Below, one piece after another: positions 34,548 through 45,009 of a stretch of DNA of 64,000 nucleotides. Each line of letters starts with the position of its first letter. Within the stretch, counting starts at the first letter, position 1. The stretch comes from Galeruca laticollis (Eukaryota; Arthropoda; Insecta; Coleoptera; Chrysomelidae), in contig OY998177.1 in assembly GCA_963921935.1 (NCBI GenBank), positions 5,111,754 through 5,175,753 on the forward strand, given 5' to 3'. Position numbers and translations under genes: made by a program. Under the pieces are notes generated by a model. It was not told where the DNA came from. It was given only the letters and a program-made list of their open reading frames with translations, and made no database searches.

Positions 34548-35706
34548 ACCATAGATAGCGGGGACCAGAAAGTAAGTTCTACAAAAAGTGAGACATCAAC
34601 ATTTTTCACTCCTGTGAATAACAACAAAAATAAACCAAAAACAAGTTTTAAGAAGTCTCCATATGTTCACAGGTCAACTATTGATCTATCTATAAGTAAC
34701 ATTGATAATTCACTAAATGAAACTTTTTCGTTAACGTTACCTTCAATAGAATTAGAGACTTTGAAAAATAATAGCATTATATCATCATCTGCGCCAAAAC
34801 TTTCAGAAGGAAGCAATGCAACTTTTTCATCAAAAAAATCTATACTAAACCTAGTAACACCTTCTCTATCTATAAGTAATATTGATAATTCACTAAATGA
34901 AACTTTTTGTTAACGTTACCTCCTATGGAATTAGAGACTTTGAAAAATAATAGCATTATATCATCATCTGCGCCAAAACTTTCAGAAGGAAGCAATGCAA
35001 CTTTTTCATCAAAAAAATCTATAATAAACCTAGTGACACCTTCTTAAGTTGAAACCAAAAGTACCAGTAGTTGTTCCTACTCTTTAAGCACATTTGATGA
35101 TATCAACAGAACTGTAGGTAGTTCTGAATGTAGTAAATCAGATGTAGATATGAAGGTAACTAAGAGAAAGCAGTGGAACAGGTCCCTAAGAGTTTCAATT
35201 ATGGATACAGCAGCGGGTTTGCTACAGAATGTTTCGCCTCCATGGGGAAAAGAAGTATTTAATGATTTTCAATCTACTTATGAACACAACTATTCTAGAA
35301 ATAGTTTTATAAGCCCCGTTAAGAAAAGGGGGTTTTCAAAAAAAATTATGAGCCCAATAAAAATTCATGAAACTTCATTAAATACAACACAACCTGAAAC
35401 TGTAATTTCAGAAACTTCAAGTACAACTTTTAGTCCTTTGAAAATAGAGAAGTCTCCAAAGAAGTTACTTGAAGATAAACCATCTAGACAGGAAAATAAA
35501 GCTGCAGTGAAGAGAACAAAACTTCCCAATTTTCCACTTATTCACCAAAGTAAATTAGAAAATATTAAAAAAATGAGTCTGCGTAAAGCTGTTAGAGCTC
35601 AGCAATTGCTGACTGGAAAGAAACCAGGTCCCGATACAAATATGAAGATTCCAACACTGAATTTAAAAATAAAGTCTCGAAAAAGCAGAAAATTATTAAG
35701 GTAAGT
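34548..35706 (+). CDS. Exon(s) of a host-type gene, Ser/Lys-rich protein with a 60-residue internal duplication
   Basis: After an acceptor-like TGTTTTTTAG, a frame runs from 34548 (TIDSGDQKVSSTKSETSTFF) to a stop at 34913. A 180-bp unit (60 residues, starting LSISNIDNSLNETF) at 34686-34865 is repeated at 34866-35044. The second unit has lost one base near 34911 and is followed by TAA at 35045. Downstream the shifted frame is open from 35048 to 35706 (GLLQNVSPPWGKEVFNDF, then PNFPLIHQSKLENIKKMSLR), ending at AAG|GTAAGT. The product is basic and low in complexity. I do not recognise it; a cytoskeletal or nuclear role would be a guess. An intron from a GTTAAC at 34912 to 35049 could skip the broken unit. 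Confidence 0.6.
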
Positions 35707-35899
35707 AGATTGCAATTTTTATTCTGAAAAAAAATATTGTAAGTGAGAATTATTATTGAAAAAAATAACATTGCAAGACGTTATAATTGTTTGCGTGTAC
35801 AAGTAAGAAGTTTAATTTAGATTTTTCCATGAATTCGATTTTTTTCTTGATCTTAATGATTATTGAAACCAGTCATCTGGTGGATTGTCCAACAGCAGT

Positions 35900-36420
35900 T
35901 GAAACTCTATACTTTTTTGGTGAAGGTGCATTCCAACTTTGTGCTTCCAAGTGAACCTTTTGATTTTTTATATGAGAAAGTTTCAGAGATTTGTGTCACT
36001 TTTATGGACATCCATCCACTGTTTCTAAAAGCTGTTCGTTTGGAACATTTATTCAGTTTAAATGTTGCTAGCAGAGCCCCAGATACAGTAAATCTACACA
36101 GGTTTCAGAGGCTAATCGTAGATCAATACCTTCCTTATTCTGTATTCATAGTTCAGAGATTCTGCCTAGAAGCCAATAATATTGTTTCTACTTTATCCTT
36201 AACTTAGCTCTTTTCTTCTTAACATGTTCCTTCCACCACAATTTGATATTGAGGGTCCCGCCAAGATACTTTGCTTTATTCATATATAGTATATTTTTAC
36301 TTTAATGTTTACAGAGTGGTTCTCTCAACTATTTATTAGTGAAATTGACGTTGACAGTTTTGCCCTGGTTGAGGGTTATTCTCAATTTTGTAATCCAGCT
36401 TACCACCCTTTACTTGCTAC
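35900..36420 (-). pseudogene. Jockey-like LINE RT remnant
   Basis: The minus strand at 36300-36210 reads KYLGGTLNIKLWWKEHVKKK, the KYLGxxLDxxLxWKxH segment of Jockey reverse transcriptases. The flanking sequence shows out-of-frame matches to the following WLLGRISEL and KPVWTYG-like parts. It is heavily decayed. The plus-strand frame over it is an antisense shadow. Confidence 0.6.
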
Positions 36421-36804
36421 TTGTAATTTTATGATAAATTCTTGAGTGCCTCTGCTCATATCAGAATTGGAAATCGGGTGTAAGTTTGATATTTTCAATT
36501 AATGGCATTAATATTTGTAAGAAGGTTTTCAAACAGCCTTGAGATGGCAGGCCATTAAATAATCAATCTGTATGATTTTATATCATTTGACTAGTTGTGG
36601 CACCACACTAACCTCTGTCACTTTCGAACAAGAGCTGTATTAAAAAGGTTTTACCAATATAACCCCCTTTCTAACTAATTGTTTCAACGTTTCTGCAGCA
36701 ATGAATTTGTATCCTGGTGCATTTTTTGGATTAATATTTGTATTTATCTCTTCAACCACTTCCTTCAGGGTGTTTTCTGATCTCAATATTCATTTAGTAA
36801 TTTA

Positions 36805-37307
36805 TACAGGGTGATTTATTATAATTGGAAATAATTTAACAGTCGAATTCTGACTTCAAATTATGAAGATTTAACTCAAAGCACCTAAATAAAATGTAGC
36901 TGCTTACTGAGTTACAGGGTGTTTTGTTTAAAAATTTTAAAACCGATGTGTTCTCAGTACTTCAAAACTGTTTTACGTATCCATTTCATATTTGGCAGAA
37001 AGTGTAGACACTGTACACCCTAATAAATTATTTCAAACAAACGTTTCTGGCTACTACCAGAGGCGTACGACTGACATAAGTGGTTAATCGTTCCCAAATT
37101 CTATGCCGCTGGCGAAATAGAAATTTTAAGCGCCCACTACAATATTTTAGATTAAATCGTACTGCTTACGCACCGTAAAAATGGCCACAATGAGAGGTCT
37201 ATTTCAACTATACTGGATCACACATGTTTATAAAAACTTTTCGTCTTAAAATGGAGTGACAATGCGCCCACTTCAATATTTTAAATTACTTAGGAAACAC
37301 CCTGTAT
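36805..37307. mobile_element. MITE-like element with TACAGGGTG / CACCCTGTA ends
   Basis: About 503 bp with inverted ends of nine bases, non-coding. A further TTACAGGGTGTTTTG lies at 36911-36925, and single ends of the same type are at 37890 and 39226. CAGGGTG ends next to TA are common in mariner-type MITEs of insects. Confidence 0.45.
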
Positions 37308-37340
37308 AAATAAATATATATCCTAATGACATTTTATGAT
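37232..37340 (+). repeat. Direct repeat, copy 1
   Basis: CTTTTCGTCTT..ATGGAGT...TATTTTATGA closely matches 37816-37924. Both include a CACCCTGTATA end and a TATAAATATATATCCT stretch. Confidence 0.7.
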
Positions 37341-37815
37341 TACATCCTGTATATGTCCCGTCAATTTTCTTGTATGTCTGTTACCTCAATAAACATATTG
37401 CAGCATATTGTTAAACACAAGACAACAGCGGTCACCTTTGTACAAATTTTGCAATCGAAACAGAATATATCGGAGAATTTTGGAAGTACAACTAACTATC
37501 TTGTAGCAGAGTTATGCAATCTTCAAGAGGACTGTAGCCTTCTCCATGGCTCTGAATGCTAAACCCCTAATATTCAAATACTTTACCACCGCAATAACTG
37601 ATTGGAGGACATTATGGAACATTCGATATCTTTTATTTGTTGCTCCTGTAACTGTTTATGTAAAACAGACTTACTTTCTTTGCATATCAACCAAACTCAA
37701 ACTAACATTGAATTTTTATGTTCAATTCAATTTTCATGATTTTCTAAACAACTTGTTACGTGTTTGGAATCAGAAAAGCCGGATGTGTATTGAGAATTTG
37801 TTTTAGTAAAAAGCT

Positions 37816-37924
37816 TGCACTTTTCGTCTTGAAATGGAGTTACGAAGCGTCCACTACAATATTTTAAATTACTTAGGAAGCACCCTGTATATATATAAAT
37901 ATATATCCTTATGATATTTTATGA
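37816..37924 (+). repeat. Direct repeat, copy 2
   Basis: Second copy of 37232-37340, about 580 bp downstream, with scattered substitutions. It suggests a local duplication or two copies of one short element. Confidence 0.7.
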
Positions 37925-37937
37925 CTAATAAAGAATA

Positions 37938-38760
37938 ATAGACACTTTTGATTTCACTCATATGTCGTAAATTTAGTTCTAAGGTGAATACCTTTATCAT
38001 TTAATGTTGAGTGTTGTTCCATCTTTAAAATAAAAGCTATTCCAAAAATTAGTCAACATCCCTAATCTAATAAATACATACATCAAATAAATTAAGTATA
38101 TCTGATATTATTCCTAGTAATATTCTTACACGTGTTATGCATTCTTTTGGATGAAGTGATAGATACATATATAAAATATTTAAAATTTTAAAAAGATATT
38201 CACAATTATGCTATTTAGTTAACAATTATGTACATCTAAAAACAAATGATAGACACTTTTGATTTCATTCATATATCGTGAATTGTTCTAAGGTAAATAC
38301 CTCTATGTTAAGTATCACTTGGTATACGTTCCAAAATTTTATACTGTAAATATATTTTATTCTGTAGCTTGTACGGGCCGGTGACGTAACGCGTTAAGGT
38401 GCACTCGTGTGGTTCCATAGATCGAAGGTTTGAACCTCGACAACGATACCAAAATATAGTTTTAGCGGGAATTCTGAAAACTATGTTTATTTACGTATTT
38501 TTATTTAAATTTGTCATATTTTTTATAAAATTATTATTTTCGTGTTTATATAGGGTCCATCTTTAAAATAAAAGCTATTCTAAAAATTAATCAACATCCC
38601 AAATCTAATAAATACATACATCAAATAAATTAAGTATATCTGATATTATTCCTTGATTAATATTTTTATATTCTCTTCTTACATGTGTTATGCATCCTTT
38701 TGGATGAAGTGATAGATACATATATAAAATATTTAAAATTTTAAAGACATTCACAATTAT
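37938..38760 (+). repeat. Imperfect tandem duplication of about 310 bp
   Basis: Unit 1 (37938-38247) and unit 2 (38248-38760) both start ATAGACACTTTTGATTTCA and share CCATCTTTAAAATAAAAGCT and GGATGAAGTGATAGATACAT. Unit 2 is longer because about 225 bp, including a tRNA-like SINE head, sit inside it (about 38325-38550). Confidence 0.75.
38375..38452 (+). repeat. tRNA-like SINE head
   Basis: GGGCCGGTGACGTAACGCG... with a box-B-like AGGTTTGAACCTCG (38427-38440). Spacing and pattern fit internal pol III promoter boxes of a tRNA-derived SINE. It lacks a CCA end or a clear cloverleaf, so it is not called as a tRNA gene. Confidence 0.5.
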
Positions 38761-38794
38761 AATACACATATACTACAATTATACAAGTTATTAT

Positions 38795-38892
38795 GGGAGC
38801 TTTATGGCGATATCGGTTAACGAGCACAATAGAGAATTTACATACGTTGAGATCGTGGGTTCAAGCCGCCGCTAGGAGAATTTTTTTTTTTC
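38795..38892 (+). repeat. Second tRNA-like SINE head with terminal T-run
   Basis: GGGAGCTTTATGGCGATATC resembles box A, and GTGGGTTCAAGCCGC (38856-38870) is a good box B. A run of eleven T (38881-38891) follows at once, as in a pol III terminator. The spacing between the boxes is long (about 45 bases). The order is as in insect tRNA-derived SINEs. Confidence 0.5.
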
Positions 38893-39416
38893 GATATAAT
38901 AAATTGTACAATACACTCACTGGGTAAACAATGGACGACATGCACGTCACAGCGTGCCATCTAGCATTCGATAGGATAAAAATGGACGACGCACAAAGGA
39001 AGATGGACAACCAACAGCGCCAAGACAGACAACACACAATACACCAACAACAGCGCCATCTAGCGGACGTTTTTCGAAGTATTGAGTTAGAGCTCGCATA
39101 GTTACACAACCAATATTATAGGATTCAAATGAAGATTATACGCTCGATTATAGGATTTTATTTTACAATAATACAACATAGAAAAGCGTCCTTACAACAT
39201 TCCAGCGAAGTTACATAAATACAGGGTGTTCCCTATCCTAATACTGCGTTCATAAAAAAATGAGTGCGAAATCCTGAGATAATTATATTAAAAAAGGTAA
39301 ATGCAGATTTTCGTTAATTTTTTTGTTTCTCTATTAATCTTTTTACGCGATGCTGTGTATTTCTCGGATACATGTTGACAACTGATGATACGCGTTAATG
39401 TGAAAACAATTTACTC

Positions 39417-39461
39417 GACCGATGATCGGCAGCGGCCGACCATCAGCACTGATCATCGGTC
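39417..39461. other. Perfect 11-bp inverted repeat (hairpin)
   Basis: GACCGATGATC and GATCATCGGTC are separated by 23 bases that contain a further GC-rich palindrome (GCGGCCG region). No gene adjoins it. Confidence 0.7.
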
Positions 39462-39689
39462 CTTTTTGAAGCGGGTCTAAGAGTATGTATCTATGACAAA
39501 AAATATGGATTTCTAATTGTAATTATAACAATATATTTATTATTAGAGACAAAACAATACATAATATCAAAACAAAAAATGTCTGGGAAGTAGGTAGGTG
39601 ACAAGGTTTCATGAAACACTTCATTTAACAGTTTATCTAGATTTTGGTCCATTTTGAACTTACATCAGGACGACTGCTGTGAGGTGTAG

Positions 39690-40596
39690 ACACTACATTA
39701 AAAATCCTTTTTCAGGGAAAACTGTGTGGGTAAAAATTAATCCTATATTCTAAAATTAATAATATTCAGTTACTTTTGATACTTTCAAATTTTTTAACGA
39801 TTTACTTGGAAATTAATAAAGCACGTGGTCTAATTTATTATATTTTAAATAGTAGAAATAATAATAATAAAAAACGCTTTTGGGTATAAATTTGTCCCGA
39901 ATTCAAAGTTTAAAAGCATGCTATTATTTGTTTTTATGAAAGTCTTTTACAGGGAACACTGGGTGGGTAAAAATGCTATTTTTTGGGTACAAATTAGTCC
40001 CAAATTCAAAGTTTAAATGTATGCTATTAAAATTTGATTTTGTAAAGGTGGTGAGCTAGCTTGAGCTCAAACTAGCACCCCCGCATTAAATAGCGGTTTT
40101 TCAGAAAAACAGGAGGTGCAAATTCTAATTTTTGGGGTACAATTAGACCTAAAATATACATAAATTCATTTTTAATTTGAAATAGGACGGGTGCTAGCAA
40201 TAATAACATGTATAAGTTACTTGGAATTGTCACATATAAAAAATCTCTATTGACAAGGACTACACAATCAATAGGACATTATACGGCAATACGGTGTTTG
40301 ATAGGCAGTGTTTGGATTGAATATAATGATTTACAAAAACAGGAAAAAGCGGTTAAGGAAACATTTAAAATAATACCAGAATCGACTTTAATATTTCGTT
40401 TTTCAGGAAATATTGGAAAGATCGGAGAAGAATGGGCTTGATATTCAATTTATCAGGGTTTGAGGGGATTGACAATATTTTTTGTGGTACAAATTCAGTT
40501 TCAAAGGAGTCGACTTTTATATTTCGTTTTTCAAGTAATTTTGAAAAGTTCGGAGGATAATGGGCTTGCTATTCAATTCATCTAACCAGGGGTTGT
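39690..40596. repeat. Satellite-like array, left part
   Basis: Degenerate units share GGTACAAATTAGTCCCAAATTC, TATTTCGTTTTTCA and GGGCTTGCTATTCAATT with the array at 49181-49960. The last two units (from about 40360) are well preserved. They end in GGGGTTGTTTAA, where the piggyBac-like element begins. Confidence 0.8.
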
Positions 40597-40959
40597 TTAA
40601 CACTCTGATGCACGATGGTGGTCTGTCAGAACAAGGGTACTGGCCATAGTACTGTTTCTTATGTAAACAGCTAATATAGAAATCTGGGGTTTTCAGTACC
40701 TTTCAGAAACATAAAAAAGTATTTTATGATATGTTTCACAAAAACAAAAATTTCTGTTTTTGAAAAATTCATCACTTTGTCCTCATAGACCACCGTCGTG
40801 TGGTCTTGTAACTTTACGAATATGTACATCCATCTGGCGGCTACAAGTTAAAGCCACGTTTGGAGGTTGGTAAATAGGACTAAGCTATGGTAGATAGCAG
40901 AGTGTGTTACGGGAAACCCCAGAATGCTCAGACATCAATATATTGGGATGATGAAATTT

Positions 40960-41119
40960 AGTATACTATAAAAGCTGGCACGCTTCAAACGATTTTTGAT
41001 TTTTGCACTCAGTGACAGTTTTTTTTGTGTTTTTGTGATTTTACAATTGATTATTGTGCTGAGGTAGGTGGTTTTTATATTGTAAAACGTACATACCTCT
41101 TATAAATATTTTGTTTAGT
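40960..41119 (+). promoter_or_regulatory. Candidate promoter and 5' intron of the piggyBac-like transposase
   Basis: TATAAAAG at 40967 is followed by an initiator-like CACTCAGTG at about 41007. GAG|GTAGGT near 41063 and TTTGTTTAG at 41111-41119 would form a 57-nt intron just before the coding frame. Confidence 0.4.
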
Positions 41120-42784
41120 ACTATGAAAAGGAAGTACAGCGTTTCCTTGCTCTAAATGATGAAGTTCCAAGTGACGAAGACATTTATGATTCCGATGACT
41201 CTATTTCTGATGTAGGGACAGAGGAATTCAATGATCACCAAACGGATTCTGAGCAAGATATGACAGAAGCAGAACAACAGGTAGAGCAAAACGAGAAATC
41301 CATTGAAGATAGACGATTATATTACTATGGCAAAGATGGGACCAAATGGTTAAAACACACACCTCCTAGAAATGTACGTACTAGACAAGAAAATATTGTT
41401 CTACATTTGCCTGGCACTGTTGATATTGCAAAAAATGCAAGAACTCCGATTGGATCGTGGAACCTTCTGTTTAGTTATGTCGTTGTCTCTGTGGTCCACT
41501 AAACGAATCTTTATATTAGAAACATTTCTGCAAATTTCCAAGATCAAAGAGATGTAAAAGAAACATCAGTTGTGGGAATGCGAGCTTTTATTCGGTTGCT
41601 ATATTTGGCAGGCCCAGGCCCAGATCATGGATCTCGAAAAAATCTAGAAGAATTTTGGGCTCAAGATGGACTAGGCAGCGAAATATTTACTGCAACTATA
41701 TCAGAAAGGAGATTTAGATTTCTTCTAAAATACGTTTTGACGACAAAAATAGTAGGGCTGAAAGACAGCTGACAGATAAATTGGCCCTTATTAGACATAT
41801 TTTTGAAACATTTGTTCAGAATTGTAAAAGTTATTATTCTGTAGGTGAGTATATCACTCTGGATGAAATGCTATTTGCTTTTCGGGGCAAATGCAGTTTT
41901 AGAATGTACATACCCAACAAAACAATAAAGTATGGTATAAAAGCGTTTGCCACCGTTGACGCTAGAACATTTTATACAAATCATATGGAAATATATGCAG
42001 GACAACAGCTACCTAGACCATACAAACTAGATAATTCCACTGCCGCGGTTACACTGAAAATGTGTCAACCTTTGTCCAGTTCAGGAAGGAGTGTTAACGA
42101 TGGCGTTGGTTTATTTCATGCCCAGTTGTCGAGCAACTTAAAATAGACCACATATTGACAATTGTAGATACTATTGAAACCAATAAGCCACAATTACCAG
42201 CTATTATCATCAATGTAAAAAATCGTCTCGTACAGTCTTTTATATTTGCTTTTGAAAAACACATGATGGCTTCGTCCTATGTCCCTCTAAGAAATCAAAA
42301 TCTCTTGTTGGTGTCTTCCTTTCATCGGTAAGCCAAAGACAATTCTATTTTATAATTCTACAAAATGGGGTGTAGACATTGTTGACAAAACCTATACCTA
42401 TAACGTTTCAAGAAACACGAAACGGTGGCCATTAGTAATTTTTTATAGGATGCTGAACGTTTGCAATGTCAATACTTTTGTCATAACTAGATTCAATAAC
42501 CCAGACGAAGATTATAGTAAAAATAGGAGGCTATTTGTAACAAATCTGGGGTTTGAATTGATAAAGGAACATATGTGTTCCAGAGCCTCTATATTCGGGT
42601 TACACACATATATCCAGACTTCAATTGCCAAGTTTACTAAACCTCAAGCTCTACCAGATCCTCCCCCTAATAAAAGTGGACTCTGTAAATATTGTAAAAA
42701 GAGGAAAACAAGATGTTTTTGTAAGTTGTGCCAAATTTGGTTATGTATGGACCACATTTTTGCGTATTGCAGAGACTGTGGATA
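41120..42784 (+). pseudogene. piggyBac-like transposase
   Basis: The frame opens VQRFLALNDEVPSDEDIYDS (acidic N-terminus). It continues past a stop near 41500 with VGMRAFIRLLYLAGPG and a frameshift near 41740 to YITLDEMLFAFRGK (first catalytic Asp region) and KAFATVDARTFYTN. The second Asp region near 42090 is scrambled by a frameshift. GVDIVDKTYTYNVSRNTKRW supplies the third. The frame 42450-42784 ends in the Cys-rich zinc finger CKYCKKRKTRCFCKLC...CRDC. At least one stop and three frameshifts make it inactive. It would cut and paste at TTAA. Confidence 0.9.
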
Positions 42785-43592
42785 AGATGAAAGAAAATCG
42801 TAACGCGAATTAAACCTCCAATATTTTCTGCATATGTTTGAATTTCACGTTCCTTAATTTCATAAAACATAGTCCTATTAGTCTTAACACGTTGACGGAC
42901 ACATGTGAATAGGTGGAGATGCTTTGTGTGGCAATATTGCAACTTCAAAATTTTGCAATATTATAGTAAAACTTATACATATATGTTATTTGACTTCTAA
43001 AAAAGCTGAATAATAGGCTATAGACGTCACTGTCACATACTAGACATTTTTCTATACTATTTGTGATAGACGTCCATAGACGTTGTCGGTTTAAATAAAA
43101 CACTAGAATCACGCAAATATATTTTTTATTTGAAAACTAATGAAACTTACAAAAATGGATAATATGTTATCAAATACTAAATAAAAATGAAAAATAACAA
43201 TAATGGAATGAAATAATGATTATCAAAAATGTACATATGTTTTATAAAACGCATATATGTATTAACAAAGTGTTATTCTGACTTCGGTCCTGGCAAATTG
43301 AGCACCGGTTGTGTTTAATATCAGCTCCGATAATTCATAAAATTAGTTAAATTCAGTGCGAAATAATTTAGTTACAGTGTCTAGTATTCAAGATCTAAGC
43401 ATCTTCTGTATTAGTACGGAATCTGTGAGTTTTTAATTAATTCTCTATATTATAATTGTCATAGACATACCTTTTAACAACGAGTTATATCAACATTCAC
43501 AATCCAGTATAATCAAAAACTCATTAGTAGTTTATATTTCTACACATTAGACAGAGCCGTAGTTAGAACACCAATGAAATACAGCTACCAAA

Positions 43593-44975
43593 ATGGATGA
43601 ATCGGTGAATGAGAGTGTCCCTGATAGAGGGGGCATTCAACCTCAAATTAAATCTTACGCAACAGTAACAAACTCACCAAAATTTCCAAGCAAAAAACAA
43701 GCAATAGTTTTTCCTTCACTTGATAACATAAAATTGGAGGAATACCTCATTTCTTTAGGCAATATCATTGAACCAAAAAATATAATCTTCTCTTCCAGAA
43801 TCTCCAATAACCGCATTTGCATTTATTTGGCAAATGAAAATTTAGTTGATTCATTTATGAATAGCAATGATGGCTCAATAAATCTTGGACAAACTACGAT
43901 TAAGGCTCGGCGATTAATAACACCTGCGGAAAGATTACTACTGTCAAATGTATGTCCATCTATACCAAATATACTATTAGAAAATGAATTAACACGAATT
44001 GGCATTAAAATAATGTCGCAGATTACGTTTCTTCGCATCGGTACTTCACACCCAGAATTCAAGCACATTCTAAGTTTTCGTAGGCAAACCTATATTTCAC
44101 CAGTAGACCAGAACCAGATTCAAATCCCAGATTTTATTACTGTGAATCACGAAGGAACCTCTTATCGAATATTTCTCTCCCTCGACGACTATACATGTTA
44201 TAACTGTAAGCAGAAAGGGCATGTTGCAACAGAATGTACGCTCCCTAATACACAGTCACAAGTACTACCAACAAACCTAACAGCAACCACATCAACAGAT
44301 TTACCACCTGCTCATGTAAACGCACCAACACCACAACAATCAACGGTTGCAGAAACACATATACCAGCAGCAACTCTCTATCCCATTTCTTCTACACCAA
44401 CATCAATACTGCATTCCGAAAACCTGACATCCGATTCATCTCTAGAAGAAACCAATAAAAACTCAATTATTTCTGACACCACTTCTAAAACTGAGCCACA
44501 AAGTTCACATTCTATTAAAATAAACACAGCTACATCCTTATCCTATAACAAAACCAAACGATCCCTGTCTGAAACTCCTCCTGTTGAACAAACCATCGAC
44601 ATGAATTTCACGGAGCCCAGAATAACAAAACTCCAAAAAAAAGCAAAAATTAACGTTCAAACACTAACTACAGTAAATATCGGAAAACAAATGGAATCAA
44701 CAAAGACATTTTTTGAAACGACAGACAAACATGTGCTAACCTACCAACAATTTTGCGATTTTTTCGAAAATGTGCATGGTTCACCGGACCCACTAAGCGT
44801 AGCCAAGTTATATACAGAAGATATTAATGGCCTCATTGATCAATTACACACTATGTATCCCTACTTCACAGATAAAAAAATTAAAAGTAAATGTACCAGG
44901 ATTTCAAAAAAAATTATATCTCAATTAAGTCAAGAATCTAGTAATCAAGAGGATAGCGATTCGTCTGTAACATAA
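43593..44975 (+). CDS. ORF1 protein of the I-clade LINE, intact
   Basis: 460 codons from ATG 43593 without a stop. The N-terminal half holds an RNA-binding-like region (SYATVTNSPKFPSKKQAIVF) and a zinc knuckle CYNCKQKGHVATEC near residue 205. The middle is Thr/Ser/Pro-rich and probably disordered. The C-terminal 100 residues are more structured (TYQQFCDFFENVHGSPDPLS). ORF1 proteins of this clade bind the element RNA and carry it to the target. The knuckle and the position before an EN-RT-RNH ORF2 support the call. Unlike ORF2, this frame shows no lesion. Confidence 0.85.
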   Translation: MDESVNESVPDRGGIQPQIKSYATVTNSPKFPSKKQAIVFPSLDNIKLEEYLISLGNIIEPKNIIFSSRISNNRICIYLANENLVDSFMNSNDGSINLGQTTIKARRLITPAERLLLSNVCPSIPNILLENELTRIGIKIMSQITFLRIGTSHPEFKHILSFRRQTYISPVDQNQIQIPDFITVNHEGTSYRIFLSLDDYTCYNCKQKGHVATECTLPNTQSQVLPTNLTATTSTDLPPAHVNAPTPQQSTVAETHIPAATLYPISSTPTSILHSENLTSDSSLEETNKNSIISDTTSKTEPQSSHSIKINTATSLSYNKTKRSLSETPPVEQTIDMNFTEPRITKLQKKAKINVQTLTTVNIGKQMESTKTFFETTDKHVLTYQQFCDFFENVHGSPDPLSVAKLYTEDINGLIDQLHTMYPYFTDKKIKSKCTRISKKIISQLSQESSNQEDSDSSVT

Positions 44976-45009
44976 ATACCTTTGTGCTCGACCTCAAGAA
45001 TTTCAAATA

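Noticed and set aside
35150..35704. Spindle-associated (NuSAP-type) protein
   Set aside because: Only a short PNFPLIHQ-like stretch and a basic composition are shared, which is too weak for a family name.
35863..36207. 114-codon plus-strand frame
   Set aside because: It lies antisense to a Jockey-type RT remnant, which explains the open frame.
38375..38452. Functional tRNA gene
   Set aside because: The acceptor ends do not pair and the box spacing is irregular, so a SINE head is more likely.
38861..39109. Cys/Trp-rich minus-strand frame
   Set aside because: Low-complexity frame without splice or start context, overlapping the SINE-like head.
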